Source: Brevundimonas sp. UBA7664 (lineage in GTDB: Bacteria > Pseudomonadota > Alphaproteobacteria > Caulobacterales > Caulobacteraceae). From it: a stretch of DNA of 45,602 nt. Each line of letters starts with the position of its first letter. Position 1 is the stretch's first letter. Made by a program: the position numbers and the translations under genes. The stretch spans positions 1 through 45,602 of the forward strand of contig NZ_DLHQ01000033.1 of NCBI RefSeq assembly GCF_002483305.1, in the 5' to 3' direction. Positions 7,306 to 15,608 of the stretch are shown here, piece after piece. Below the pieces are notes generated by a model. The model was not told where the DNA came from, made no database searches, and was given only the letters and a program-made list of their open reading frames with translations.

Positions 7306-9702
7306 ATGTCCGACACCCCCGTCGATCAGCTGACCGAGTCCGCCGCGCGCGAGGAACTCGACCGGCTGGCTGCCGAGCTCGCCCGCCACGACGCCCTCTA
7401 TCACGGCCAGGACGCGCCCGAGATTCCGGACGCCGACTATGACGCCCTCAAGCGCCGCGCGCTCGAGATCGAGGACCTGTTCCCCGACCTGACCAGCCCC
7501 GCCTCTCCGTCCCAGGTGGTCGGCGCCGCCGCCTCCAGCCAGTTCGCCCCCGTCCGCCACGGCGTGCCGATGCTTTCGCTCGACAACGCCTTTTCCCCGG
7601 AGGAGGTGACGGACTTCGTCGCCCGCATCCGCCGCTTCCTGAAACTGCCGGTGGATGAAGTGGTCGCCTTCGTCGGCGAGCCCAAGATCGACGGCCTCTC
7701 GGCCAGTCTGCGCTACGAGAACGGCGTGCTGGTCACCGGCGCGACGCGCGGCGACGGCCGGACGGGCGAGGACGTCACCGCCAATCTTCGCACCATCGCC
7801 GACATCCCGCAGACCCTGTCCGGCAAGGGCTGGCCCGCCGTCATCGAGGTGCGGGGCGAGGTCTATGCGCCGAATGACGCCTTCGACGCCTTCAACGCCG
7901 CCGCCGAGGCGGAGGGCCAGCGCACCTACGCCAACCCCCGCAATTTCGCCGCCGGCTCGCTGCGCCAGAAGGATCCGACGATCACGGCGAAACGGCCCTT
8001 GCGCTTCTTCGCCTACGCCTGGGGCGAGACCTCCGACTCCTTCGCCGAAACGCAAGCGGGCGCCCTCAAGGCGCTGGAAACCTGGGGCTTCCAGGTCAAT
8101 GCCCGATCCCGCCAGGTCGAGGACGCCGCCGGCCTTCAGGCCCTCTACGCCGAGCTGGAGCGCGACCGCGCCGGCCTCGGCTATGACATCGACGGCGTGG
8201 TCTACAAGGTCGACCGGCTCGACTGGCAGGCCCGCCTCGGCTTCGTCGCCCGCACCCCCCGCTGGGCCATCGCCCACAAATTCCCGGCGCAGCAGGCGAC
8301 GACGGTGCTGGAGGACATCGACATCCAGGTGGGGCGCACGGGGTCTCTTACTCCCGTCGCCCGACTCCACCCTGTAACCGTCGGCGGTGTCGTCGTTCGC
8401 AACGCTACTCTCCACAATGAGGACGAGATCACCCGCAAGGACGTTCGGCTAGGCGACACCGTCATCCTTCAGCGCGCTGGAGACGTCATCCCGCAGATTC
8501 TCGGCATCGTCCCCGAAAAGCGCCCCTCCGACACTGTCCCTTACGTCTTTCCCACCCACTGCCCAGTCTGTGGGTCAGAGGCTGTCCGCGAAAACAACGA
8601 AGTGCGCCGGCGTTGCACCGGGGGGCTCACCTGTGGGGCCCAAAGACTTGAGCGGCTCAAACACTTCGTGTCTCGGCGCGCCTTCGACATCGAGGGATTG
8701 GGAGAGGGTCTGATCGAGATGTTGTTGGAAAGTGGATTGGTCTCCAGGCCAGGCGACATCTTCCGCCTCCGCAATCATGGCCAAAAGCTCCGGGAAGTCG
8801 TGCTGGAGCAACGCAAAAAGCTGGCGCAACAGCGAGAGATTCAGACCGGAAAGAAAGTCGCGAAGTCGATCGCCGACGACAAGCGTACCTTCAAGGAGGT
8901 CGATGGGCTCTTGGAGAGCATCGAAGCTCGGCGCGAAATCGCGCTGGATCGCTTCTTGTTCGGCTTGGGAATCCGCGACATCGGGGAACAGACATCGATC
9001 GCTCTTACGCGCGCTTATCAGTCTTGGCCCACTCTGGAAGCTGCGGTCGATGCCGCAGCGAAGGGACTGCCGGGATCGACTTGGAATGCGTTGGCTAGAT
9101 TGGAGGGCGTTGGTCCTGTCAATCAGGCCTTGGTCGTGGAGTTCGGTAGATCCGACCAATCGGAGGACCCTTGGCCGGAGGCGCAACTCCCGGAGAAAAT
9201 TGGAAGGGCAATCCCGAAGCTCCCCAACAAGGTGAGGAGCGCCCTCGCGGAGCACTACGGCTCTTGGAAGATGTTCGCAGAAGAGGCCAAAGCAGCCGCC
9301 AATGGTGCTCCGAGCGGAGATTTCCTTGAGCTCGCTGGGATCAACGGAGTCGGCGAAGTCGCGGCAGAGGCCTTGGCTCACTTCTTCCATGAACCTCAGA
9401 ACCGCGAGACAGTGAACGATCTGGCTTCGGAACTGACGATACTGGAAGTCGAGCGCCCCCCAACGGACACCGCGGTCGCTGGCAAGACTGTAGTTTTCAC
9501 GGGCTCGCTTGAACGCTTTACTCGCGATGAAGCCAAGGCCCGCGCGGAAAGACTGGGAGCAAAAGTGTCAGGCTCCGTCTCCAAGAAGACGGACTTTCTC
9601 GTCGCCGGTCCCGGTGCGGGGTCGAAGCTTACCGACGCGCAAAAGCATGGCGTAAAAGTCTTGACGGAAGACGAGTGGCTAAGCCTGATAGCTCAACCAT
9701 AG
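7306..9702 (+). CDS. ligA: NAD-dependent DNA ligase LigA (mosaic gene)
   Basis: LigA seals nicks using NAD+ and is normally essential. The 798-residue protein has all domains: Ia (DALYHGQDAPEIPDADYD), adenylation domain with EPKIDG (nucleophile Lys127), OB fold from GRTGSLTP (about residue 345), a Cys4 zinc finger (CPVC with RRCTGGLTC), helix-hairpin-helix repeats, and BRCT (about 725-798). The ATG at 7306 is chosen because homology starts soon after it. Codon use changes abruptly at about 8340: upstream it is resident; downstream TTG, CTA, AGA, ATA, CTT and GGA become common. GC falls from 42/60 in 7861-7920 to 38/60 in 9001-9060 (hand counts). The reading frame is intact, so a functional hybrid is likely. 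Confidence 0.97.
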   Translation: MSDTPVDQLTESAAREELDRLAAELARHDALYHGQDAPEIPDADYDALKRRALEIEDLFPDLTSPASPSQVVGAAASSQFAPVRHGVPMLSLDNAFSPEEVTDFVARIRRFLKLPVDEVVAFVGEPKIDGLSASLRYENGVLVTGATRGDGRTGEDVTANLRTIADIPQTLSGKGWPAVIEVRGEVYAPNDAFDAFNAAAEAEGQRTYANPRNFAAGSLRQKDPTITAKRPLRFFAYAWGETSDSFAETQAGALKALETWGFQVNARSRQVEDAAGLQALYAELERDRAGLGYDIDGVVYKVDRLDWQARLGFVARTPRWAIAHKFPAQQATTVLEDIDIQVGRTGSLTPVARLHPVTVGGVVVRNATLHNEDEITRKDVRLGDTVILQRAGDVIPQILGIVPEKRPSDTVPYVFPTHCPVCGSEAVRENNEVRRRCTGGLTCGAQRLERLKHFVSRRAFDIEGLGEGLIEMLLESGLVSRPGDIFRLRNHGQKLREVVLEQRKKLAQQREIQTGKKVAKSIADDKRTFKEVDGLLESIEARREIALDRFLFGLGIRDIGEQTSIALTRAYQSWPTLEAAVDAAAKGLPGSTWNALARLEGVGPVNQALVVEFGRSDQSEDPWPEAQLPEKIGRAIPKLPNKVRSALAEHYGSWKMFAEEAKAAANGAPSGDFLELAGINGVGEVAAEALAHFFHEPQNRETVNDLASELTILEVERPPTDTAVAGKTVVFTGSLERFTRDEAKARAERLGAKVSGSVSKKTDFLVAGPGAGSKLTDAQKHGVKVLTEDEWLSLIAQP

Positions 9703-10388
9703 AGAGATGAGCGATGCGGGCCGTGGCGATCGACTTCGAGACGGCGAACGAGCAGCGAGCCAGTCCATGTTCGATCGGCCTCGCGTGGATCGACGATGGG
9801 GTCATTGCGTCGGTGGAACACCACTATATCCGACCTCCCGGGATGAGGTTCGCCAGCTTCAACGTCGCCTTTCACGGCATTGGTCCGGACCATGTGCGAG
9901 ACGCTGAGGAATTTCCCGCTGTGCTCGCCATGCTCTCACCCCGTCTCAGCGGTCGGACGGTGCTTGCCCACAATGCGTCGTTCGACATCAGCGTTGTCCG
10001 CAACACATGCGATGTTTACGGCCTGCCCTATCCCGAATTCGACTACCTCTGCACCGTCAAGCTGGCCCGCCAGAGCTGGCCGGAATTGACCTCGGGCCGG
10101 CTCAACGACGTTTGTGACTACCTCGGCATCAAGTTCAAACACCATGATGCCAGCGAAGACGCCTATGCGTGCGCATCACTGGCGATCGAAGCGATGAAGG
10201 TCACCGGGGCCACCTGCTTCAATAGCCTTTCAGCTCTCACCAATGTGACGCTGGGGCGACTGAACGCGGATAGCTACTGGCCGTGCTCGTCGCCCGCTCC
10301 CCAGACCGACCGGTCGCCGCAATCCCGGTCTGCAAGGTCCACATTCCAGGACTTTCCGAAATCAGACGCGCTTTCGGGCCTCAATTTC
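8340..10388 (+). other. Putative imported tract: 3' part of ligA plus exonuclease body
   Basis: Both boundaries are estimates. The left edge, near 8340, is where codon use changes inside the GRTGSLTP motif. The right edge lies around 10370-10390, where resident-type codons resume at the exonuclease's BRCT. Between them are the OB-to-BRCT part of ligA, its stop codon and the exonuclease body. No integrase, transposase or terminal repeats are visible, so homologous recombination is more plausible than transposition. Confidence 0.6.
9493..9690 (+). repeat. BRCT-coding module, copy 1 (in ligA)
   Basis: These 66 codons (VFTG to LSLI) match copy 2 at 10389-10586. A hand alignment without gaps gives 59/66 identical residues and 151/198 identical bases; most base differences are silent third positions. 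Copy 1 has G or C at the third position in 42/66 codons, well below the surrounding norm. Confidence 0.9.
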
Positions 10389-10592
10389 GTCTTCACCGGC
10401 GCCCTGGAACGCTTCACCCGCGACGAGGCCAAGGCCCGGGCCGAATCCCTCGGCGCCAAGGTGTCCGGCTCGGTGTCGAAGAAGACCGACTACCTCGTCG
10501 CTGGCCCGGGCGCGGGCTCGAAAATGGCCGACGCCCTCAAGCACGGCGTGAAGGTCCTGACCGAAGACGAGTGGCTGGCCCTCATCGGATGA
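9714..10592 (+). CDS. DEDDh 3'-5' exonuclease fused to a LigA-type BRCT domain
   Basis: The 292-residue protein begins with a DnaQ/epsilon-like exonuclease: IDFETAN (Asp7, Glu9), HNASFD (Asp91) and HHDASEDA (His144, Asp149), the full DEDDh set. A Ser/Pro-rich linker (about 190-218) leads to a BRCT domain from residue 226. Exonuclease-BRCT fusions of this kind are known in other bacteria, but here the BRCT is 59/66 identical to that of the adjacent LigA and has resident codon use (GC at the third position in 61/66), unlike the exonuclease body. It starts 11 bp after the ligA stop and is probably co-transcribed. The likely role is trimming 3' ends in repair; targets are unknown. The present tail is probably the displaced end of the original ligA. 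Confidence 0.9.
   Translation: MRAVAIDFETANEQRASPCSIGLAWIDDGVIASVEHHYIRPPGMRFASFNVAFHGIGPDHVRDAEEFPAVLAMLSPRLSGRTVLAHNASFDISVVRNTCDVYGLPYPEFDYLCTVKLARQSWPELTSGRLNDVCDYLGIKFKHHDASEDAYACASLAIEAMKVTGATCFNSLSALTNVTLGRLNADSYWPCSSPAPQTDRSPQSRSARSTFQDFPKSDALSGLNFVFTGALERFTRDEAKARAESLGAKVSGSVSKKTDYLVAGPGAGSKMADALKHGVKVLTEDEWLALIG
10389..10586 (+). repeat. BRCT-coding module, copy 2 (in exonuclease gene; likely original ligA 3' end)
   Basis: This copy pairs with 9493-9690. Only 5 of its 66 codons end in A or T, which fits the resident genome. It ends DEWLALIG then TGA, a plausible natural LigA C-terminus. This supports its being the original end of ligA. Confidence 0.75.
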
Positions 10593-10719
10593 GCTGATCG
10601 CGCATACGGCCAAGGTTAGAGCATGACCAAAACGGGGACCGGCGGCGATGAAGAAGGTCTGACGGGCCGCCCGGCACAACCTTAATCAATAAATCATCGG
10701 AACCGGGCTCTATCACTCC

Positions 10720-11949
10720 ATGGCCAGTACCCTTGTCGCCGACAGGGTGGAGGCTCGACCGGTCGTTGAGCGATTTTCCACCCACGAGCTTGCCCCGTTG
10801 CTTGAGCGTTTCCAGAGCTCTGGCATGTTGGAGGAAGGCCGGATCAATCTGATCGGCCTTGACGCCATCGCCGAACGGCTGGGCGACAGGTGGGAGAGCC
10901 GCCAGGAACAGATCTACCACCACGTCGAGCGCACCCTGACGCGCCATCTCGAGGGCGGCGGCTTCTTCCAGCGGGTGTCGCCGACCGACTATCTCGTGGT
11001 CCAGCCGGCGCTGGGCAAGTTCAGCGCCCAGGTCTCCTGTCTGCTGTATCTGCGCGAACTGCTGGCCCATTTCCTTGGCGGCGCCGCGCCCGAGGCCGCC
11101 GATGTCCTGGAAGTCACCAGCCTCAGCGGCGGGCGCATCTTCGCGGCCGAAATTGATCGGGACTATGCGACCGCCGCCGCCCGAACCGAACCGCTGCCGG
11201 TTCGGCCGGACGCGGACGACAGCCTGCCGATGCCCTGGAACCCCTTTGTCGCCGCGGACGGCCAGACGCTGCGGGTCTCCTGCCATCTCGAGCCGGTCTT
11301 CGAGCTCAAGACCTTCTCCCAGATCGGCTACCGAATCGCCCGGCGGGTCCTGCGGATGCCGGGAGAGGTGGAACTCGGCGCGCAGGAACTGCGGAACCTG
11401 ACGACCGCCGACATCGAAAAGGTCGATCTCGCCACCATCGCCCGCGGGATCAGCCGTTTGAAGTCTGAACAGGGCAACGCCAAACAGCCCACCCTCTTCC
11501 TGCCGGTCTCCTATACGACCCTGGCCAGCCAGCGCGGACGCGGTCCTCTGATCGCCCGTTTCAAGGAGGCGACGCGGGGCGTCGAGAAGGGGCTCGTCTG
11601 CGAGATCACCGACATCGAAGGGGTGCCCGGCAGCGCCCTTGCCGCGGTCACGGTCATGATCAAACCCTTCTGCATGATCGTGGTCGGCAAGCTGCGCGAG
11701 GCCCCCGGACGGTCGCTCGAGGACCTGCGCGGAGTCCGGCTCCAAGGCGTCGCGTTCGAGGCCGGCGTCCATCCGCTCGAACGGGAAGAGTTCACGGTCT
11801 GGGCCGAGCAGGCGGTCGCCAAGGCGCGCCGGGTCACACGATCGGTGATCATCCACGGCCTGTCCGGGCCGGAATATCTGGGTCTGGCCGGTCTGGCCGG
11901 CGCCACCCACGGCAGTCTGGCGGCCCGACGGGCGCCGGCGGCCCCTTAG
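10720..11949 (+). CDS. Uncharacterised 409-residue protein, possibly degenerate GGDEF/EAL
   Basis: I do not recognise this with certainty. It is soluble, with no signal peptide or membrane span. Residues ~55-115 (YHHVERTLTRHLEGGGFFQRV, then YLVVQPALGKFSAQVSCLLY) look like the layout of a GGDEF domain without the GG[DE]EF motif. The C-terminal part (FKEATRGVEKGLVCEITDIE, then VIIHGLSGPEYLGLAGLAGA) resembles the end of an EAL fold without its catalytic acids. A c-di-GMP-related but inactive protein is therefore only a suggestion. The 128-bp gap upstream holds an AT-rich stretch (10681-10699) unusual for this DNA and may carry the promoter. It converges on the aldo/keto reductase gene; the stop codons overlap in TTAG. 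Confidence 0.75.
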   Translation: MASTLVADRVEARPVVERFSTHELAPLLERFQSSGMLEEGRINLIGLDAIAERLGDRWESRQEQIYHHVERTLTRHLEGGGFFQRVSPTDYLVVQPALGKFSAQVSCLLYLRELLAHFLGGAAPEAADVLEVTSLSGGRIFAAEIDRDYATAAARTEPLPVRPDADDSLPMPWNPFVAADGQTLRVSCHLEPVFELKTFSQIGYRIARRVLRMPGEVELGAQELRNLTTADIEKVDLATIARGISRLKSEQGNAKQPTLFLPVSYTTLASQRGRGPLIARFKEATRGVEKGLVCEITDIEGVPGSALAAVTVMIKPFCMIVVGKLREAPGRSLEDLRGVRLQGVAFEAGVHPLEREEFTVWAEQAVAKARRVTRSVIIHGLSGPEYLGLAGLAGATHGSLAARRAPAAP

Positions 11950-12935
11950 CGGTTCAGCGCCGACCGCGCCGCCTCGGCGTAGCGATGGCCCGAGGCCGCC
12001 CCCTTGGGGAAGACCGCCTCGATGCGCGCCAGATCGTCGGCGGTCAGGACGATATCCACCGCCGCCGCATTCTCTTCCAAAGTCCGGATGCGCCGCGTTC
12101 CCGGGATCGGTACGAGGTGGTCCCCCTGCGCCAGCACCCAGGCCAGGGCCAGCTGCGCCGCCGTCACCCCCTTGTCCGCCGCGATCGCCGCGACGGCCTT
12201 CACCAGGTCGATGTTCTTCTGGAAATTCTCGCCCTGGAAGCGCGGGTTCGAGCGCCGGAAATCATCGGCGGCCAGGTCTTCGACCGATTTGATCTCGCCC
12301 GACAGGAAGCCCCGCCCCAGCGGGCTGTAGGGCACGAAGCCGATGCCCAATTCCTCGCAGGTCGCCAGCAGTCCGTCCTCCGGCTCGCGGCTCCACAGCG
12401 AATATTCGGTCTGCAGCGCCGTGATCGGGTGCTCGGCATGGCCCCGGCGCAGCGTCTCGGGCGCGGCCTCGGACAGGCCGAGGAAGCGCACCTTGCCCTC
12501 CTTCACCAGCTCGCCCATCGCCCCGACCGTCTCCTCGATCGGCGTGATCGCATCGACCCGGTGCAGATAGTAGAGGTCGACGTGGTCCATCCCCAGCCGC
12601 TTCAGGCTGCCCTCGATGGCGCGGCGCACATTGGCCGGCGAGCCGTCGACGGCCAGGGCCGTGCGGTCGGCGTTGTAGCCGATGCCGAATTTGGTGGCCA
12701 CGAAGGCCCGGTCGCGCCGGTCGGCCAGCGCCTTGCCGACCTGCATCTCGTTGATGTGCGGGCCGTACATCTCGGCCGTATCGAAGAAGGTGACGCCGAG
12801 GTCGAGCGCGCGGTGGATCACCGCCGTCGCCTGCCCCTCGTTCGACGGCTCGCCATAGAAGGCCGCCATGCCCATGCAGCCGAGGCCTATGGCCGAAACC
12901 TCGGGGCCGCCGCGGCCGAGTTTGCGCATCTTCAT
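11946..12935 (-). CDS. Aldo/keto reductase
   Basis: This 329-residue NADPH-dependent oxidoreductase has a (beta/alpha)8 barrel. Visible features: GLGCMGMAAFYG at the N-terminus, FFDTAEMYG with catalytic Asp and Tyr, ATKFG with the catalytic Lys, VDLYYLHRVD with the active-site His, and IPGTRRIRTLEENAAA for the NADPH phosphate. It resembles the AKR13/YakC group of general carbonyl reductases; the substrate cannot be read from the sequence. GGAG lies about 9 bases before the ATG. The gene overlaps the end of its convergent neighbour by 4 bp. Confidence 0.93.
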   Translation of the reverse strand: MKMRKLGRGGPEVSAIGLGCMGMAAFYGEPSNEGQATAVIHRALDLGVTFFDTAEMYGPHINEMQVGKALADRRDRAFVATKFGIGYNADRTALAVDGSPANVRRAIEGSLKRLGMDHVDLYYLHRVDAITPIEETVGAMGELVKEGKVRFLGLSEAAPETLRRGHAEHPITALQTEYSLWSREPEDGLLATCEELGIGFVPYSPLGRGFLSGEIKSVEDLAADDFRRSNPRFQGENFQKNIDLVKAVAAIAADKGVTAAQLALAWVLAQGDHLVPIPGTRRIRTLEENAAAVDIVLTADDLARIEAVFPKGAASGHRYAEAARSALNR

Positions 12936-13006
12936 GACCGCACTCCTGAAATGTGGGGACCCGGCGACGCCTCCGCCGGCTCCCTCCAGATGGGCGCCGT
13001 TCCGCC

Positions 13007-14821
13007 TTATTTCAAGGGCGCGGCCTGAAGCGTCAGCCAGTCCAGCGCTGCCCCGTCGAGCAACGGCCCGACCTTGGCCAGCACCTCGGCGTGATAGGCG
13101 TCGACATAGGCGCGCTCGTCGGGCGTCAGCAGGTCGACGTCGATCAGCTTTCTGTCCAGCGGCGCCAGGGTCAGCTGCTCGAACCCGTGCATCGGCCGCT
13201 CCCCGCCCGGGATCGCCGTCGGGGGCGTCACCACCTGCAGCGTCTCGATGCGGATGCCCCAGTGGCCTTCCCGATAATAGCCGGGCTCGTTGGACAGGAT
13301 CATCCCGGTCAGCAGCGGCTGGGTGTTGACCATCTTGGCGATCCGCTGCGGGCCCTCGTGAACGCCCAGATAGGAGCCGACGCCGTGGCCGGTGCCGTGG
13401 TCATAGTCGAAGCCCTGCATCCACATCGGCAGACGCGCCAGGGCGTCCAGCTGGTGCCCCGTCGTCCCCGCCGGAAACCGCACCACGGCCATGGCGATAT
13501 GCCCCTTTAGCACCAGGGTGAACATGCGCCGCTGGTCCGCCGTCGGCTCGCCCACGGCGATCGTGCGCGTCACATCCGTGGTGCCGTCCAGATACTGGCC
13601 GCCGCCGTCGACCAGCAGCAGACTGCCCTTCTCCATCCGCCGCAGCGTCCGGGTCACCGGCTTGTAGTGCGGCAGGGCGCCGTTGGGCCCGGACCCGGCG
13701 ATGGTGTCGAAGGACAGGTCCTTCAGCGCCCCGGTGGCCTCGCGGAAGCCCTCCAGCGCCTCGCACACCTGACGCTCGTCCGGCAGGGTCTCCTGCCCCA
13801 CCGTATCGATCCAGTGCAGGAAGCGGGTCAGGGCCGCGCCGTCGCGGATATGGGCCTGACGCGTCCCCTCGATCTCGACCGCATTCTTGGTCGCCCGCGG
13901 CAGGGTGCAGGGATCCATGCCGCGCACCACCGTCGCGCCGGCGGCCTCGAGCCGGTCGAAATACCACGACGAGGACTGGCCCGGATCGACCAGCACCTTC
14001 TGGCCCGACAGCCGGTCCAGCGCGCCTTCCAGCGCCTCGGGCGCCGCCAGCGTCACCGCGTCGCCCAGCCAGCCGGGCAGTTCATTGGTCACCTTGCGCG
14101 GGTCGAGGAACAGCTGCGCCGTCCCGTCCGCCTGCACCACCGCCTGCCCCAGCGGCAGGGGAGTGCGGATCACGTCGCCGCCGCGAATGTTGAACAGCCA
14201 GGCCAGCGACGCCGGCGCCGTCAGCACGGCGGCGTCGGCGCCCGCCTTCGCCACCGCCTCGCCGATGCGGGCGCGTTTGGAGGCGCTGCTTTCGCCGGCG
14301 TAGCGGTCTTCGTGCGGGACAACCGGCGCAGCCGGCTGCTCGGGACGGTCCTCGGCCCAGGCCAGATCCAGCGGATTGGGCTGAACCGGCTTCAGCTCGG
14401 CCCCGGCCTTCGCCGCCGCGCGCTTCAGCGTGGCCAGGGCGTCGGGACTGTGCAGACGCGGGTCATAGCCGATCACCGACCCCCGCGGCGCGCCTTCCAG
14501 CCAGGTCGCCAGGCCGTCGTCCTCGAGCCGGAGAATCTCGAACTGCCCCGCGTCGACCTGCGCCTTCACCTGGACGGTGTAGCGTCCGTCGGCGAAGACG
14601 GCCGCCCGATCCTTCAACACGGCGCCCGCGCCGGCCGAGCCGGTGAAACCGCTCAGCCAGGCCAGACGGTCGTTGGCGGCGGGCAGGTATTCGTTCTGGT
14701 GCTCGTCCTCGTGCGGGACCAGCAGGCCGTCGAGGCCCTGCTCGGCCATCCTCGCACGGAGGCGGGGAAGGTGTTTGGCCCCGAAGGACGGATCGGTGGT
14801 TTCGTCGAATGTCTGGCGCAT
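13007..14821 (-). CDS. M24-family Xaa-Pro aminopeptidase
   Basis: The 604-residue product is the long type of aminopeptidase P: two creatinase-like N-terminal domains (GLLVPHEDEHQNEYLP; FADGRYTVQVKAQVDAG) followed by the pita-bread catalytic domain. The five metal ligands are visible: Asp in LLVDGGGQY, Asp in GTTDVTRT, His in GHGVGSYLGVHEG, Glu in NEPGYY and Glu in GIRIETLQVV. It releases N-terminal residues next to proline. An in-frame extension to 14929 would cross the palindromic repeat at 14841-14860, so the ATG at 14821, matching the family's N-terminus, is chosen. Confidence 0.93.
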   Translation of the reverse strand: MRQTFDETTDPSFGAKHLPRLRARMAEQGLDGLLVPHEDEHQNEYLPAANDRLAWLSGFTGSAGAGAVLKDRAAVFADGRYTVQVKAQVDAGQFEILRLEDDGLATWLEGAPRGSVIGYDPRLHSPDALATLKRAAAKAGAELKPVQPNPLDLAWAEDRPEQPAAPVVPHEDRYAGESSASKRARIGEAVAKAGADAAVLTAPASLAWLFNIRGGDVIRTPLPLGQAVVQADGTAQLFLDPRKVTNELPGWLGDAVTLAAPEALEGALDRLSGQKVLVDPGQSSSWYFDRLEAAGATVVRGMDPCTLPRATKNAVEIEGTRQAHIRDGAALTRFLHWIDTVGQETLPDERQVCEALEGFREATGALKDLSFDTIAGSGPNGALPHYKPVTRTLRRMEKGSLLLVDGGGQYLDGTTDVTRTIAVGEPTADQRRMFTLVLKGHIAMAVVRFPAGTTGHQLDALARLPMWMQGFDYDHGTGHGVGSYLGVHEGPQRIAKMVNTQPLLTGMILSNEPGYYREGHWGIRIETLQVVTPPTAIPGGERPMHGFEQLTLAPLDRKLIDVDLLTPDERAYVDAYHAEVLAKVGPLLDGAALDWLTLQAAPLK

Positions 14822-14840
14822 GGCGGACCCATAGCATTCT

Positions 14841-14860
14841 CCCTCCCCGCATGGGGAGGG
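14841..14860. repeat. Palindromic intergenic repeat (CCCTCCCC...GGGGAGGG), short copy
   Basis: An 8-bp perfect stem (14841-14848 with 14853-14860) encloses a GCAT loop. The same stem with a TTCAT loop occurs at 44160-44180. It sits between two minus-strand genes and may attenuate transcription, but it lacks a T tract. Confidence 0.6.
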
Positions 14861-14877
14861 CCGCTGTCGCGCCCGTC

Positions 14878-15507
14878 CTACGGCGTCAGGCAGTTGGTGC
14901 AGTTTTCCGCGGTGAACCGACCATTGCACTCCCTCAGCACCCTGTCCCGGCCGAGCGAGGCGACGGCGGCCGTATAGGCCTCACAGACTTCCGCCGGGAT
15001 CGGCGTCACCGGCGTCTGGTGCCGGACCAGCCCGCCTTCGACCACGCTCAGCCGGGTCCCCGCCTCATCGGTGCGCAGGTCGATGGCGTCATTGCCCTGC
15101 CACAGCCGCAGGGCCGCGGCGTTATCGGGCCCGGCCACGAACAGGGCGTTCTGTTCGCTCTGCCGGTTGTCGAGGGTCAGCAGGACATTGCCCGAGGGCT
15201 CGAAGGTCGCATAGCCGCTGCGCTCGCGCCCGGCCCCGTCGTACAGGATGACCCCGGCGGCCTTCTCGCCCCGGACCAGCCGGCGGCCGTCGACGACGGC
15301 GTCGGGCAGATCGCCGCTGATGCGGACGCGGTCCACGCCCTCGGCGTCGACGACCACCAGTTCCGAAACGCGCAGCTTGCCGGGCTCGTCCGACACGAAG
15401 GCAGCCAGTCCCGCGGCGACGACAACGGCGAGCACGCCGAGTTGCACGCGCGACTGCAGGGTCACCCGGCGCAGGCGCCGATCCAGATCTTGCAGGTCTC
15501 GATCCAT
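14878..15507 (-). CDS. Uncharacterised single-pass membrane protein
   Basis: The 209-residue protein has a charged N-terminus (MDRDLQDLDRRLRR), one membrane helix at about 20-40, and a periplasmic part with repeated beta-like hairpins (VVVDAEGVDRVRISGDLPDAV; GYATFEPSGNVLLTLDN; LFVAGPDNAAALRLWQGN). The C-terminal tail has three cysteines (ECNGRF, ENCTNCLTP) and one more in AEVCEAY, suggesting disulfides. I do not recognise the family. A strong GGGAGGG lies 7 bases before the ATG. It lies upstream of the M24 peptidase gene on the same strand, separated by the palindromic repeat. Confidence 0.75.
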   Translation of the reverse strand: MDRDLQDLDRRLRRVTLQSRVQLGVLAVVVAAGLAAFVSDEPGKLRVSELVVVDAEGVDRVRISGDLPDAVVDGRRLVRGEKAAGVILYDGAGRERSGYATFEPSGNVLLTLDNRQSEQNALFVAGPDNAAALRLWQGNDAIDLRTDEAGTRLSVVEGGLVRHQTPVTPIPAEVCEAYTAAVASLGRDRVLRECNGRFTAENCTNCLTP

Positions 15508-15608
15508 GGGTACCCTCCCCCTCCCGATCCGCCCGGCCCGTCGCCGGACGCGGGCAGGCTAGAACCTTGGAGGGGGAAGGCCCGTGAATTTTCGGTAACC
15601 CGGTTCGC

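Noticed and set aside
8340..10388. A transposon or integrative element in ligA
   Set aside because: No transposase, integrase, terminal repeats or target-site duplication seen. The two BRCT copies differ at 47 of 198 bases, so they are not recent attachment-site repeats.
9493..10586. A recent tandem duplication of the BRCT module
   Set aside because: The silent-site divergence and the different third-position GC of the two copies indicate separate histories rather than a fresh duplication.
10624..10686. 20-codon frame (MTKTGTGGDEEG...) between the exonuclease and the next gene
   Set aside because: No ribosome binding site and low-complexity content; likely ordinary intergenic DNA downstream of the original ligA end.
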